Positions 52,966 through 64,000 of a DNA stretch of 64,000 nt are shown here, one piece after another. Location: contig JARKIP010000017.1 in NCBI GenBank assembly GCA_029990175.1, positions 10,434,001-10,498,000 on the forward strand, written 5' to 3'. The translations under genes and the position numbers were made by a program. Source of the DNA: Petunia secreta. Taxonomy: Eukaryota > Streptophyta > Magnoliopsida > Solanales > Solanaceae. Positions within the stretch are counted from its first letter, which is position 1, and each line of letters begins with the position of its first letter. The notes under the pieces are model-generated. The model was not told where the DNA came from, made no database searches, and saw nothing but the letters and a program-made list of their open reading frames with translations.

Positions 52966-54600
52966 AGTAAATTCAACCCAGGGTGGAAGAAATTTAAGAA
53001 GCTTGATAGACCGTTGACCTTAACTCCTGCTAAACTGTCTATTGAGAAGGCTCCTACTCTTGAACTCAAACCTTTACCTGCTCATTTGTGTTATGCTTAT
53101 TTGGGTGAGGGTAATACCTTGCCCGTGATTCTTTCTTCTTTGTTGTCTGATGTGCAGGTTGAAAAGGTGTTGAGAGTGCTACGAGAGTGCAAGAGAGGTA
53201 TTGGCTGGACCATTGCTGATATTAGAGGGATTAGTCCTTCTTTTTGCATTCACAAAATTCTTTTGGAGGAAGGCCATAAACCATCTATAGAGCAGCAGAG
53301 GAGATTAAATCCAATCATGAAGGAGGTGGTGAAGAAAGAAATTATCAAGTGGCTCGATGCTGGTATTATTTTTCCTAGCTCTGACAGCAAGTGGGGGAGC
53401 CCAGTGCAATGTGTTCCAAAGAAGGGGGCATGACAGTGGTGAAGAATGAGCATAATGAATTGATTCCTACAAGAACAGTCACAGGGTGGCGAATTTGCAT
53501 TGATAATAGAAAGCTGAACTAGGCCACCAGGAAAGACCACTTCCCACTCCCCTTTATTGATCAAATGCTGGATAGACTTGCTGGGCACGAGTATTATTGC
53601 TTCTTGGATGGGTATTCGGGCTACAATCAGATTGTGATAGCTGCTGAAGATTAAGAGAAGAATACATTTACTTGTCCATATGGCACCTATGCATATAGGA
53701 GGATTCCGTTTGGATTATGTAATGCCCCTGGGAGTTTTCAGCGATGCATGATGGCTATTTTCACCGACATGGTGGAAAAATTTGTTGAGGTGTTCATGGA
53801 TGATTTCTCGGTAGTTGTTGATTCTTTTGATGACTGCTTGAAGAATTCAGATGTTGTGCTGAGCCATTGTGAAGAAACAAATCTGGTGCTGAATTGGGAA
53901 AAATGTCACTTTATGGTTCAAGAAGGCATAGTACATGGGCACAAGGTGTCAAAGCAAGGGATCGAGGTAGATAAAGCGAAGATTGAGGCTATTGAGAAAT
54001 TACCACCACTTATCTCTGTTAAGGGGGTGCGTAGTTTCTTGGGACATGCAGGTTTCTATAGGCGTTTCATAAAGGACTTCTCCAAAATTGCTAATCCCAT
54101 GTGCAAGTTGTTGGAGAAGGATGTGAAATTTGAGTTTAATGATGCTTCTCTCAAGGCATTTTAAGAATTGAAGAAAAGGTTGGTGACTGCACCAATCATC
54201 AATGCTCCTGACTGGTCTTTGCCATTTGAATTGATGTGTGATGCGAGTGATAATGCTATTGGGGCTGTTCTAGGCCAAAGAATTGGAAGAATCTTTCACT
54301 CCATCTATTATGCAAGCAAGACTCTTGATGCAGCCCAATCCAATTATACCACCACTAAGAAGAAGTTGCTAGCCATTGTATATGCTTTTGATAAATTCAG
54401 ATCTTATTTGGTTGGCACCGTGTTGTTGTCTACACTGATCATGCCGCAATCCGGTATTTGTTTGAGAAGAAGGATTCCAAGCCTAGGCTAATTCGATGGG
54501 TTCTCCTATTGCAAGAGTTTGATCTTGAAATTCGAGATCGCAAGGGGACCGAGAATCAAGTAGCTGATCACTTGTCAAGGCTGGAAAATAGAGATCATGT
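52966..54600 (+). pseudogene. Reverse transcriptase and RNase H of element H
   Basis: RT lead-in LTPAKLSIEKAPTLELKPLP, VVKKEIIKWLDAGIIFPSSD; then VTGWRICIDNRKLN with TAG next, DGYSGYNQIVIAAED with TAA next, FGLCNAPGSFQRCM, and the catalytic VFMDDFSVVVDSFDDCLKN with both Asp present. Connection: VKGVRSFLGHAGFYRRFIKD. RNase H: ELMCDASDNAIGAVLGQRIG, then LLAIVYAFDKFRSYLVGT and a frameshift near 54417 before the TDHAA-equivalent. About four stops or shifts in all. Confidence 0.92.
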
Positions 54601-55909
54601 AGATGAAGGACCTGAGATTAAAGAAGTATTCCCCGATGAGCAGCTTTTTGCTTTAGCGGCAGCCGAGGTGCCATGGTATGCTGATATGGTGAACTTAATT
54701 GTGAGTAATGTGTATCCTCCTGAGGCTACAGCTGAGCAAAAGCGCAAACTCCTTCATGAGAGCAGATTTTATGTGTGGGATGTGCCTTATTTGTACAAGA
54801 TAGGCCCTGACAAATTAGCTAGGAGGTGCATTCCAAGGAAAGAAGTTGAGCCGATTCTACAGAGCTGCCATTCCTCTCCTTATGGTGGCCATCTTGGTGG
54901 AGATCGAACAGCTGCAAAGGTACTTCAGTCTGGGTTCTTTTGGCCTACTTTGTTTAGAGATGCTCATGCTTTTGTTAAGCAGTGTGATCGTTTCCAAAGA
55001 ACGGGTACTATTTGTAGGCGTCACGAGATGCCTTTGAACAATATTTTGGAGATTGAACTGTTTGATTGTTGGGCGATTGACTTTATGGGTCCGTTCGTGC
55101 CTTCCAAGGGCTACAAATACATTCTTTTGGCGGTTGATTATGTGTCTAAATGGGTGGATGTTGTGGCACTTCCAACAAATGATGCGAGTGTGGTGGTAAA
55201 ATTCTTGAAGAAAAATATTTTCACTTGTTTTGGGACACGGCGGGCTATAATCAGTGATGAAGGTACTCATTTTTGCAATCGGTTGTTCAATAAATTATTG
55301 TCCAAGTATGGGGTTCGCCACAAGGTGGCGACTGCTTATCATCCCCAAGCTAGTGGCCAAGTGGAGGTGTCAAATAGAGAGATCAAGCAAATCCTTGAGA
55401 AGACTGTGAATACCTCGAGGAAAGATTGGGCTATGAAACTAGATGATGCTCTTTGGGCCTATCGGACTGCATTTAAAATGCCTATTGGAACTTCTCCATA
55501 TAGGCTTGTTTATGGTAAGGCCTGTCACTTGCCCGTTGAGCTAGAGCATAAAGCATATTGGGCGATTCAAAAGCTCAATCTTGATATGGCATTGGCGGGT
55601 GAGAAGAGAATGCTTCAATTGCATGAGCTTGAAGAGTTTCGTTTCCATGCTTATGAGAATGCAAAATTGTATAAGGAACGGACAAAGAAGTAGCATGACA
55701 AGCACATTGAGCGTCGTCAGTTTGAGCCTGGGCAGCTGGTTTTGTTGTTTAATTCGAGGTTGAAGCTATTTCCGGGCAAGTTGAAATCAAGATGGTCGGG
55801 GCCGTTTGAAGTAGTTCGTATTACCGCACATGGAGCGGTTGAGTTGAGAGCCCCCAATTCGGAGAAGACGTTCTTGGTGAATGGCCAAAGAGTGAAGCAT
55901 TATTGGTGA
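54458..55909 (+). pseudogene. Integrase of element H, long open block
   Basis: Open from 54458 to 55693 (411 codons), the longest intact pol block in H. End of RNase H (PRLIRWVLLLQEFDLEIRDR, NQVADHLSRLE), zinc domain SPYGGHLGGDRTAAK with CDRFQRTG where E has CDRCQRTG (one zinc Cys lost). Catalytic core: FDCWAIDFMGPF, AIISDEGTHFCN, SGQVEVSNREIKQI, giving Asp, Asp and Glu all present. Then WAYRTAFKMPIGTSPYRLVY. TAG at 55693; C-terminal segment FEPGQLVLLFNSRLK and LVNGQRVKHYW then TGA at about 55907. Confidence 0.92.
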
Positions 55910-57220
55910 GGTTTGGTGAATCATCGTACTTCCGTTACCTTGAGGGATCCATGCTTCTCGAGAGGCAACCCGAGTTTGTACTTGTAATAGTTTAGTTGTT
56001 TTGTGTTTTATAGTGTCACGTAGTTTTTATTTTGTTTTGTCGTTTTTGTAGGTGTCGGGAGTGCTAAACGAGATGTAGTCGATGTATTTTGGTTCGGTTT
56101 GCCACTTGAAGGAATGTGGCACTACATCTCGTTCGAAAAGGACCTCATATGGGATCTGGGGCGCTTTGAGGCATGCCCCGTGCTTGGTTTCGCGCTTGGA
56201 ATAAAAATTCGGTACGAAAAAATTGTTCGGGCGCGTTTGGGAGCGCCCCGCGCCTCCCAACGCGCTGAAAAATACTGAGAGTGGAGTTTTCCAAGCGCTA
56301 AAGCCGCGCCCAGCGGAGGAAATGTGCCGGGCATAATTTTCAGCTTCCAGAAATTTTAACGGGACGCGGTTGGTCACGCCCCGCGTGCCAAACCGTGCCG
56401 AAAAATCCAGAGAGCACAAATTCTTGGGCGCATCGGGCGCGCGCCACGCTGGTTATCGCGGCCAGGTAAAAAAATTTTAAAATCCGGGTCAAACCGAGTT
56501 TTGACCCGTGACCCGGTTTTCCATTCCCCTTTTTCACCCGATTCTCCTCTTCTTTTCTTCATATTTTTCAATCAAAACACTCTCAAACTCTCCCAAATCA
56601 CTCCTATTTCTTGCAATTCATCTCAAGTTCTTCTCCAATCATCCTAAACTCTTCAAGTAAGTGATTCTTCTCCTTCTCTTTCCATTACATAGTAAGTTAA
56701 CATCATCTTTCCATGTTTCAATCCCTAACTAGTGTGCAAGCATGTTGACTAGAAATTGGTCTTAATTGCTTATATTCATGAATTGTGCTTAATGTTTGGC
56801 TTGTATACTTGCAAAAAGGGATCTCCCAATAATTTGGGAGGGTTGATACATTACTTTAGCCATTGAAATTGCAAAATGAAAATTGTGCACACCAAATGTT
56901 TGATAAAATGCCTCAACTATGAAAAATGCTTAACCTTGTGAATTCTTGAGTAGCAATGGTACCATTAGGCTTAAGTTGAACATTGGTTGTCACACATGTG
57001 TAGAATTGGCTATTTTATAACCTACACTAGCTTGATCATGAAATTCACGCTCGTGGCAATTTTTGCAATGCTTATTTTCGCTAAGTGTGGGTTCGCTCGT
57101 GGTTATAAGTTGAATTGTTGATAAATTTAATGAGCGATAAGTGTGGGATGTTGAACCACCCAATTGACTTTGTGCTTGAATTGAAATCTCACATTGGTAT
57201 TTTTGTTTGATGTAGGCACC
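55910..57220 (+). other. Spacer between pol and third ORF of H
   Basis: Non-coding, matching E 13487-14623 in reverse. GC-rich GCGC-motif cluster at 56155-56470 with units such as GCGCGTTTGGGAGCGCC. It ends TTGTTTGATGTAGGCACC just before the third ORF, a splice-acceptor-like stretch. Exon-type transcripts have been proposed for env-position ORFs of such elements. Confidence 0.75.
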
Positions 57221-58496
57221 ATGGTTAGAACATCCAACAAAGCGGGTTCTTCCTCCGCCCCGGCTCCTAAAAGGTCACTACAAGCCGAGGCCTCATCGAG
57301 CAAAGTAAAGGGAAAGGCACCGGCCAAGCCCAAGGCCAAGACTAGAGTTCCCAAAGATGCGGTGCCTATCCCAAGGCCCGGTGGTAGGATGAGGTACGGC
57401 CTCTCCTTTGTCAAGAAGGGCGAAAGCTAATCATGGTACAAAAATGTGCGGCTTGCGGGATATATTCCCAAGCAGGCCATTAATGAGAGGAAGTTGATGC
57501 AGAAGTATCGGGGTGTGAGAGAGGCCATTCATTCCTTGCATTGGGACTCGGTCTTTGAGAGTCCAGGCCACGCTAACCTCGACCTTGTGCAAGAGTTCTA
57601 TGCCAATTGGGACCCAAATGAAGCGTGGAAAGATGACGACATGGTCTCAATTCGGGGAAAGAAGGTGAAATTGGATCCCACTGCCTTGAACACCTTCTTG
57701 GGGTAGAGGACCCAGATTATGACGAGTTGAAGGAGTTCATAAAGAGTCCTGCTTACAAGGCCATGCGAGAGGCACTGTGTGGCGAGGGCTCCACTCATCG
57801 GTGGGAGCGATCTGAGACAGGTAGACACATACACATGCTCTTTTCGCAGTTCTTGAAGACGGCTCGAGTATGGATGAGGTTAATCAATGCACGCATTCTA
57901 CCTGCGGCCTATTATACTGAGGTCACCAAGACTCGGGCGTGCATGATCTACTTCTTCATGACCGGGAGGCCGGTCAACATTGGCTACTATATGCTGAAAG
58001 TGATGAAGCAGCAAAGGAACAAGAAGAAGTGTAGCCGATTGTACTTTGGGAACATTCTCACCAGGTATCTAGAAAAGGAGGGAGTCCCGGTTGATGAGGT
58101 CGGGGATCGCATTGTCCCCGACATTGAGAGGACTTTTGATATCGCAGCGGTGAAGAATGTGACCACCACCGCACCAGTGCGACTGACAGCGGACGAGTGG
58201 CGGGACACAGACGCCAACTTGTCCGGGCGTCAGTACCTGATGATGGAGCATATGGCCCGGCAGGCCGGCATGGATATGGTTGCTCTTGATCGCGCAGTTC
58301 CTTTATTGGATTCTTCGAGACGCCTGTCGGTATGACTCAGACGGTGGAGCTACCCCCGGAGGAGGATGAGAACACTGATTCGGACATCATAGACCGTGAT
58401 CCGAACAGTGATGGTGTGGAGACAGATGCAGAGGGAGGTGCCACAGACGTGGAGGAGGAGGATGAGGACCGCACTCCTCCGCACCATCCATTGTAG
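57221..58496 (+). pseudogene. Third ORF of element H, plant transposon-protein type, broken
   Basis: Homologue of the intact ORF in E. Starts MVRTSNKAGSSSAPAPKRSL with the same Lys-rich N-terminus. TAA replaces a Gln codon at 57428-57430 (KKGES then SWYKNVRLAGYIPKQAIN). One base missing in a G run near 57703 (NTFLG, then EDPDYDELKEF in another frame). Open 57727-58335 (THRWERSETGRHIHMLFSQF, FMTGRPVNIGYYMLKVM, LEKEGVPVDEVGDRIVPD). A shift near 58332 precedes the acidic tail (PPEEDENTDSDI), which ends with TAG at 58494-58496. Confidence 0.9.
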
Positions 58497-60261
58497 GCCG
58501 ATTGGCCCTCAGGGAAGTTTTCTTTACCCTTGCACTTTCTTATTTTTAGCACTGAGGACATTGCTTGATTTAAGTGTGGGGTGGGGGACTCCCCTTTATT
58601 TTTGAGGTTAGGGATGCATGTACCGTTAGGATTTTTCTTTTGTCACTTGACATTTTGTTTTTTTTTTTAGTATTTGCTTTTGTTTTATTAGAAAAAAATG
58701 CAAAAAGATTTTCTTTATAGGCTTTGTAGTGGTACATGTCATCCACCCCGTGGTTTTTCTTATGGCCACGGTTTTTTTCCACGGGGAGGCCTTTGAACCG
58801 GGTAGTTTTTTTATTTTCTTTCTTTTTAGGATTAGAGTAGCTAGTTATAGGTGCCCCTAGACGAAAGAAATAGGTACTAAGTGCCTTTGATTTGTTTGAT
58901 CCTGGTGGACTTGAACTTATTGCATGTGATACTTGTGGTGTCGTTTTGGTTTTAAAACTGTGATTCATGCCTAGAAAAAATTGAATGACCTTCTTGAGAT
59001 GCTTGAGTCCACTCACTTGACTTGGTTGTGAACCTTTGTGCATTAGTGCTTAAATTCCCACAAGTTGCACCCTATTTGCTTAATTGAGAGTTGTGATGGA
59101 GCCATTTTGTGTAGATCGTGTGCAATGTGTGTTGTGAGGCATATTCTTATTGTACTCCATGTTGCATATTGGTGTCTAGAACTTGCCCCGTGTGGGCGCT
59201 AAGCGAAATTCTAGGTTCGCTCTAGTCGGGAGATGACACAGGCTTTCTTGATTTGCCTTCTAGACATTAATTGCCTACCCTTTTATATGCACCTTGGACT
59301 TTCTTTGTGATCATATTGACCTTTTTGTTGGCACCCACACCGTGAGCCTATCCACTTGTTCTAAATTGCTTTCTTTTGACCCTTTACTCCTTAAGCACTT
59401 TAAGTGATAATTTGATATTATGTGGAGTTGTGGTTGAATGTTGGGGGGTTTTTAAGTGGAACCAATGAGGAGGATATGTGGTAACTTGAGAAGTAGTTGA
59501 AAAAAAAATATTAGCAAGGTTTGGAGTGAATTGAATTGAAAATGAAAAAAAAAGAGAAAAGAATATCCATCCTTGCTAGTGTGTGCTTAAAAGAAAAATT
59601 ACTACTTTGTGGAAAAGGTGTGTGAAGAAAACAATTTGTTGGTTGGGTGAAGTGGTTGTTGGTTTTGAGGAAATGTGTGCTTTTATTGTATTGTGATGTA
59701 TTAAAGTGCTTAGGGAGGTAGTCACTATTATCCATATGTATCCTACCAGCCCCTTAGCATACATTACAACCTTTAAAGTCCTAGTTAATCCCGATTGGAG
59801 TGAGCTTACATTAGTGGAGTCCTACACTACGGGAAAGCCTATGGTACATCATGTGTGACATGTGAGCTTTTCATGAGAGTGATTGAATTTTTTCTATACT
59901 ATTTCCCCGTTCTATTCTTGATATTCATTGTTGTGTGTGATATTTGGGGGACACTCTCTTGCTTCATTATTGGTGAGGGCACACGGTTTACATGAGATAG
60001 GTGAAGTCGTGGCTTCTTGGTTGAGTAGGTAGGGGTGACTTTGTGGGAGCATGGTTGCAATGAGTCAAGTTTGGGAATTTGAGTTGTCTTGGGGTGGTTG
60101 TTCTCGTGTTTTGAGTTTGTTATATTGTTGGCATGTTTGTTGGACCCATAGTAGTCATGTATGCATTTATTCAATGGTCGGTATTAACCATAGTCATAGG
60201 CGGACCTGTTCTGCCTAGGTTGGGGAGTCATTTGTGATTGCTCGAGGGCGAGCAAAGGTTC
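58497..60261 (+). other. Long 3' untranslated region of element H
   Basis: About 1.77 kb, no coding signal, homologous to E 10387-12226 in reverse. Several islands are well conserved between the two copies. Confidence 0.85.
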
Positions 60262-60274
60262 AAGTGTGGGGTGG
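60262..60274 (+). other. Polypurine tract of element H
   Basis: AAGTGTGGGGTGG immediately before the 3' LTR. Confidence 0.85.
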
Positions 60275-61616
60275 TAATGTTTGGCATTTCATGCCTATAT
60301 TTCCTTGATATTTCCTCACGTTTGGATACTTTATTCGCAGGTATTCTAGTTGATGAGCATGATGTTGCACTGATTTTATGTCGTATGATTGTATGTTGTT
60401 ATGAAGTGCAATTGAAGCTTTAAAGAGCATGATCGAGCAAGAAAAGGCTGGAATTGGATTGAGGATTGGATCGAGCACACGAAGGCACGACGCGACGCAA
60501 GCTGCGGACAAAGAAAAACTGGAATTGGCCTGGCGCCATGAGGGGCGCGCCGCGCCTGCTGCAGCACCCAATGTCCTCCGCATTTTGTGGCGCGGAGCGT
60601 GGCCGTTACGTGCGAGATTCGACGGACTCTGCTTTGCTGCGCGCGTTTTGAGGCGTGGGGCGCTAGCTAGAGCGCCCCTAGAGCGTTTTTGGAAGTCCTA
60701 TTTCGTCTAGGCTTAGGCGCAACTAATTGCTAGGCTTTTTTAAACATTATAAATACCCTTCTACTTAGTTTTTGATGGGGTTGAGATTTTGGAGCATTTG
60801 TTGATCACCATACTTCATTGAACAAGGGTTTAATTCCTATTCTTTCATCTATTAATCATTTCATCATTATTTCATCAAATCATTGTCTTGTGATTATGAG
60901 TATGTGTGGCTTAAATCCTTCGTTCTAGGGTTAGAGCGTTTCATGAAGGTTGATGTTTGAAGATTGAATTCCACATATTGAATCCCATAACGGAATATTT
61001 ATTCTTTCTTGATTTTACTTGTTTAATTATTAGGGCCCGATAATTAGGTATTATCTATGGTTCTTAGATTGAACTCGAAAGAGGGAATTTATGAACGCAA
61101 TAAGAGTAGGGCTAGATTGTGAACCTGGGCATCGGGGAACCAATTTGTGAGTAGGATAGACATATACTTGCTCGCCTAGCTTAACTAATCACAAAATTCG
61201 TTAATTCGTGCATGTGATTCAACTCATAGACATATAAGGATTGGAGTAGCCTGCATCGACCGTGAAGAATCGAAAGGTTTTCACGGGTACATTTAACCTG
61301 TTAGTTAGTAATCCGGGATTCGAGGAGTGGAATCAATTAGAAAACTCAACTGGACTGGTCATAGCTCTGACCCTGGACTATCTCATTAATATTGTTTACA
61401 ACCAAAGTTTGCGCCATTGTTTGACTGAATTTCTACAATTTAAATTACTGTTTTTTTAGTTAATAAAATTCTCACCATTGAAAAAGATCTCTGGATAGTT
61501 AGTTAGAAATTGTTTGTTAAGCGTCATTCTACACTTAGTCCTCGTGGGAACGATACTTGACTTATCACTCTATTACTTGTCGACCGCGTATACTTGCGTG
61601 TGCATTGGGAGCAACA
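60275..61616 (+). repeat. 3' LTR of element H
   Basis: 1342 bp, TAATGTTTGG...GGGAGCAACA. The first bases show a TG-to-TA change relative to the 5' LTR (TGATGTTTGG); the duplication on both sides fixes this boundary. Confidence 0.95.
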
Positions 61617-61621
61617 CGAAT
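61617..61621. repeat. Target-site duplication of H, right copy (CGAAT)
   Basis: Directly after the LTR end CA at 61616; identical to 49113-49117. Confidence 0.92.
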
Positions 61622-61660
61622 TCAAGGAAAAAAATCGCACCACACTTTTGCACGGCCTCC

Positions 61661-62484
61661 ATGGCCACGCCAACCGTTCAGCAGCCCCCTCCCGGGGTTT
61701 CTCAGCCTGTACCTGCTCCACCCATTACTATAACACCCATAAACACCAATCCAAATAGCTCTTATGCCCATATTTTCAAACCCCAAGTCCAAAAAGTTGA
61801 TTTTGAATAAAGTCTTTGTCGCACTATTTATTACAGTCAAGGAAAAGCCACACTTAAATGGAAGACTTTAGAGGTAAAGAAATCACTTGTCAAAGAGCAG
61901 TTACAATATGCAGTGCTTGGGAAATTTTCATATGGAAGACCAGATTTGGAAAATTTACGTAAATTGATCCCGGGCCAATATAATATTAAAGGTAACTATA
62001 ATATTGGTTATCTTGATCATCGTTACGTGTTGATTAGATTGACTTTATTGGAAGATTATGTTAATTTTCTGTCAACACCTGCTTATTGGATTAAATTTAG
62101 AGGGAGGTCTTACTCTATGAGATCATTGAAATAGACTAGATACTAGAAACCTGACGAAGAAACCTCAACGGCTCTTGCATGGATAAGTTTCCCTAACCTT
62201 CCTCCAAATTTCTTTGCATTGGAATTTATTTTTTCAATAGCATCAGTAGTGGGAACTCCTTTGAAAGTAGATACGTCTACTTTGAAAAAGACTAGACCCA
62301 CTTGTGCTTGAGTGAAAGTTGAGCTTGATTTGCTGGCTAAGCACCCTACGCGGGTTCTGATCAACGAGGAGGATAATGATATGGGGGAAATTACATCTTT
62401 TTGGGCTGAAATTGAATATGATTATCTCCCTTTGTATTGCAGAACTTGTAAGCTTCAAGGTCACAGTGAAACTTCATGCAAAGT
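61661..62484 (+). pseudogene. LINE ORF1 (DUF4283 and CCHC), broken
   Basis: RNA-binding protein of plant L1 elements. ATG at 61661 opens MATPTVQQPPPGVSQPVPAP. After a TAA at about 61808 comes the DUF4283-type region: VKKSLVKEQLQYAVLGKFSY, GRPDLENLRKLIPGQ, RYVLIRLTLLEDYVNFLSTP. After further stops: ALAWISFPNLPPNFFALEFI and LDLLAKHPTRVLINEEDND, then the CCHC knuckle CRTCKLQGHSETSC at about 62439-62480. Four or so stops. The usual long C-terminal tail after the knuckle is missing. Confidence 0.87.
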
Positions 62485-62830
62485 TGGGGGAGATTTTAAT
62501 GTCATTATAGATGAGCTTGAGAGGTTCGAGGGCCTGTCAGTTTACTACCCGGAGGTGGAAGATTTTGTGCACTGCATCAACACTTGTTAGTTGATTGACA
62601 TGGGTTTCAAAAGCAGCAGCATGTACACTTGGTCGAATGGTAGATCAGATGATGAATGCATATTTAAAAGGCTTGATAGGTGTCTTGTGAATCAGGCTTT
62701 TCAGGCGCTTTTTCCTCAGTTTGAAGTAGAGCACTTGATTAGACAGGGGTCAGACCATGCTCCATTGTTGCTCATTCCGAACATGGATAGTCCCATTGTG
62801 AAGAAGTCGTTCAGATTTCTAAATTTTTAG
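62485..62830 (+). pseudogene. LINE ORF2 endonuclease, C-terminal part
   Basis: Begins VGGDFNVIIDELERFEGL in the same frame as the ORF1 knuckle, so a deletion removed the ORF1 tail and the first part of the endonuclease. GDFNVI is the mid-domain Asp-Asn motif of apurinic-type endonucleases. Then MGFKSSSMYTWSNGRSDDEC and FKRLDRCLVNQAF, and the final QGSDHAPLLLI with the catalytic Asp-His. TAG near 62588 and 62830. Confidence 0.87.
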
Positions 62831-64000
62831 GTGCAGAATGAGTCATTCCAAGGTGTTTTCAGAGAGAACTGGGCAGAAAACTTCAGTGTTGATCCTTTTT
62901 ATAATTTTAACCGAAGGCTGAAAAAATTGAAAAAGGCATTGTCTGTTTGGAGCAGGGAGACCTATGGTGATATATTCAGGAAGATTGCTACATTGGAGGA
63001 GGTGGTCCGGGTCTATGAACAGGAATTCGAGGAGCATCCCACTGGGTACAACAAAGAGAGACTACAGAGCGTGAATGCAGAGTTGATTAGATTCTATGCT
63101 CTGGAGGAACAATTTTGGAAGCAGACAGATGGTATGCAGTGGTTCAAAGACAGGGATAGGAATACCAAATTCTTTCATGCTCATGTAAATAGAAAAAGGA
63201 AGGTGTTGCAGATTAGAAGAATTCAGGATGCTGCTGGTTCTTAGCTGGAGAACGAAGCAGACATAGCCCAGGAGGCAATCAGATTTTACTAGGCTCAGTT
63301 TACTAGTGATGCGGCGCCAGATGATTTTGTCCATACTTGATCACCTGCCTAGTCTTGTTACGCAGGACCAGAATACTGCTCTTATTGATGTACCAGATGA
63401 ACAAGAGGTGAATAAGGCAATTTTTGGGCTGAATGCTGACTCTGCAGGGGGCCCTGACGATTTTACGGGTACTTTCTACCATTCGTATTGGGATATTATT
63501 GGCGTTGATGTGGTTAAAATGGTACAGGCATTCTTTTGGGGTCACTTTTTGTCGTGGTACATCACTTCTACTAACTTGGTTCTCTTACCTAAAAGGAAAG
63601 ACTTTTCTACCTTTTCAGACATGAGACCAAGTAGTTTGAGTAATTTCAGCAACAAGGTGTTTTCCAGGGTAATTCACGACAGGCTCTCTATTCTTTTGCC
63701 TGGGATCATTTCACCCTAGCAGTCTGGCTTTGTAAAAGGGGGGAGCATTTTTTAGAATATCCTACAGGTGCAAGAGACTATACATGATATTGCTGACAGG
63801 GGAAAGCCGGAAAATATGGTAATCAAGCTAGACATGGCTAAGGCGTATGATAGAGTTTCATGGGTGTTCCTGATAGAGGCTTTGAAGAATATGGGATTTG
63901 GTGAGATGTTTATTGGAATGGTTTACAGGACTTTGTGCAACAATTGGTATATTGTCCTCGTAAATGGCCAGCCTTTTGGGTTTTTCCATTCTTCTAGGGG
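62831..64000 (+). pseudogene. LINE ORF2 linker and reverse transcriptase, runs off the edge
   Basis: Linker: LKKLKKALSVWSRETYGDIF, EEQFWKQTDGMQWFKDRDRN, TKFFHAHVNRKRK. TAG at 63242; a frameshift near 63300. RT fingers and palm: DVPDEQEVNKAIFGLNADSA, GGPDDFTGTFYHSYWDII, NLVLLPKRKDFSTFSDMRPS. After a TAG near 63718 comes QSGFVKGGSI, then VIKLDMAKAYDRVSWVFLIE with the first catalytic Asp, and NGQPFGFFHSSRG at the end. The FADD motif lies beyond the window. Confidence 0.9.

Larger units (their letters stand above)
49118..61616 (+). mobile_element. Element H: complete Athila-type retrotransposon
   Basis: Plus strand, 12.5 kb, bounded by CGAAT. 5' LTR, tRNA-Asp primer site, gag, protease, RT, RNase H, integrase, spacer, third ORF, long 3' UTR, polypurine tract, 3' LTR. 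Structurally complete but every coding block has stops or frameshifts. Same family as E. Confidence 0.96.
61617..64000 (+). mobile_element. L1-type LINE, rest of 5' UTR, ORF1 and ORF2 part
   Basis: Continues from 49117; CGAAT (61617-61621) is the right duplication of H. ORF1 starts at 61661 and is fused to the ORF2 endonuclease tail by a deletion. RT runs off the right edge. Decayed by stops and frameshifts. Confidence 0.9.

Noticed and set aside
1..64000. CRISPR arrays, bacterial operons, tRNA or rRNA genes
   Set aside because: The tRNA-like strings are 11-18-base primer sites only. Tandem arrays have irregular spacers that are themselves repetitive. The context is plant retroelements.

Overview
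This is a stretch of plant nuclear heterochromatin made almost entirely of transposable elements. I see no host gene, tRNA, rRNA or CRISPR array that I can support. The tRNA primer sites (Asp, initiator Met and Arg types), the LTR-retrotransposon lineages (Athila, Tat/Ogre-like, del/Tekay-like and a CRM/Reina-like chromovirus group), a Mutator-like transposase with a SWIM finger and an L1-type LINE all point to a flowering plant. The gag and spacer sequences look most like those of nightshades (Solanaceae), but that family call is from memory and untested.

The window resolves into two nests. Nest 1 (left edge to about 39.1 kb) is built on F, a decayed minus-strand Tat/Ogre-like element: left LTR fragment 5790-7025, gag 7218-8402, a leader in three pieces, an Arg-type primer site 36156-36170 and a right LTR from 36174. 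A Mutator-like element (3140 to about 5780) sits in the left LTR, and Athila element D (1-3139, running off the left edge) sits in that. Athila element E (9030-19172, duplication AGGAC) and the long-LTR element A (19469-35283, duplication GACCT) sit in the F leader. A in turn carries the young element B (23600-30095, duplication CCTGA).

Nest 2 (about 39.8 kb to the right edge) is built on G, a minus-strand chromovirus fragment (39783-40222 and 48188 to about 49074). Its leader carries the related element C plus an extra inverted LTR (40223-48187, duplication CCTCA). A plus-strand L1 LINE follows, with its 5' UTR split by a complete plus-strand Athila element H (49118-61616, duplication CGAAT). 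The LINE coding region then runs off the right edge inside reverse transcriptase.

Most coding regions are broken by stops, frameshifts or losses of catalytic residues (E has lost the protease DLG segment and one Asp of the RT motif). Two stand out as open. One is the third ORF of E (about 420 codons, of the plant transposon-protein type found in the env position of Athila elements). The other is the whole coding region of B: a 652-codon gag-protease, one TGA, then a 602-codon ORF of unknown function where reverse transcriptase and integrase should be. B has LTRs of equal length that differ at only about eight positions by eye, so it looks like a recently mobile non-autonomous element. It is the best candidate here for an undescribed system. 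The other unusual structure is the head-to-head LTR pair of C, which lies inside a single target-site duplication.
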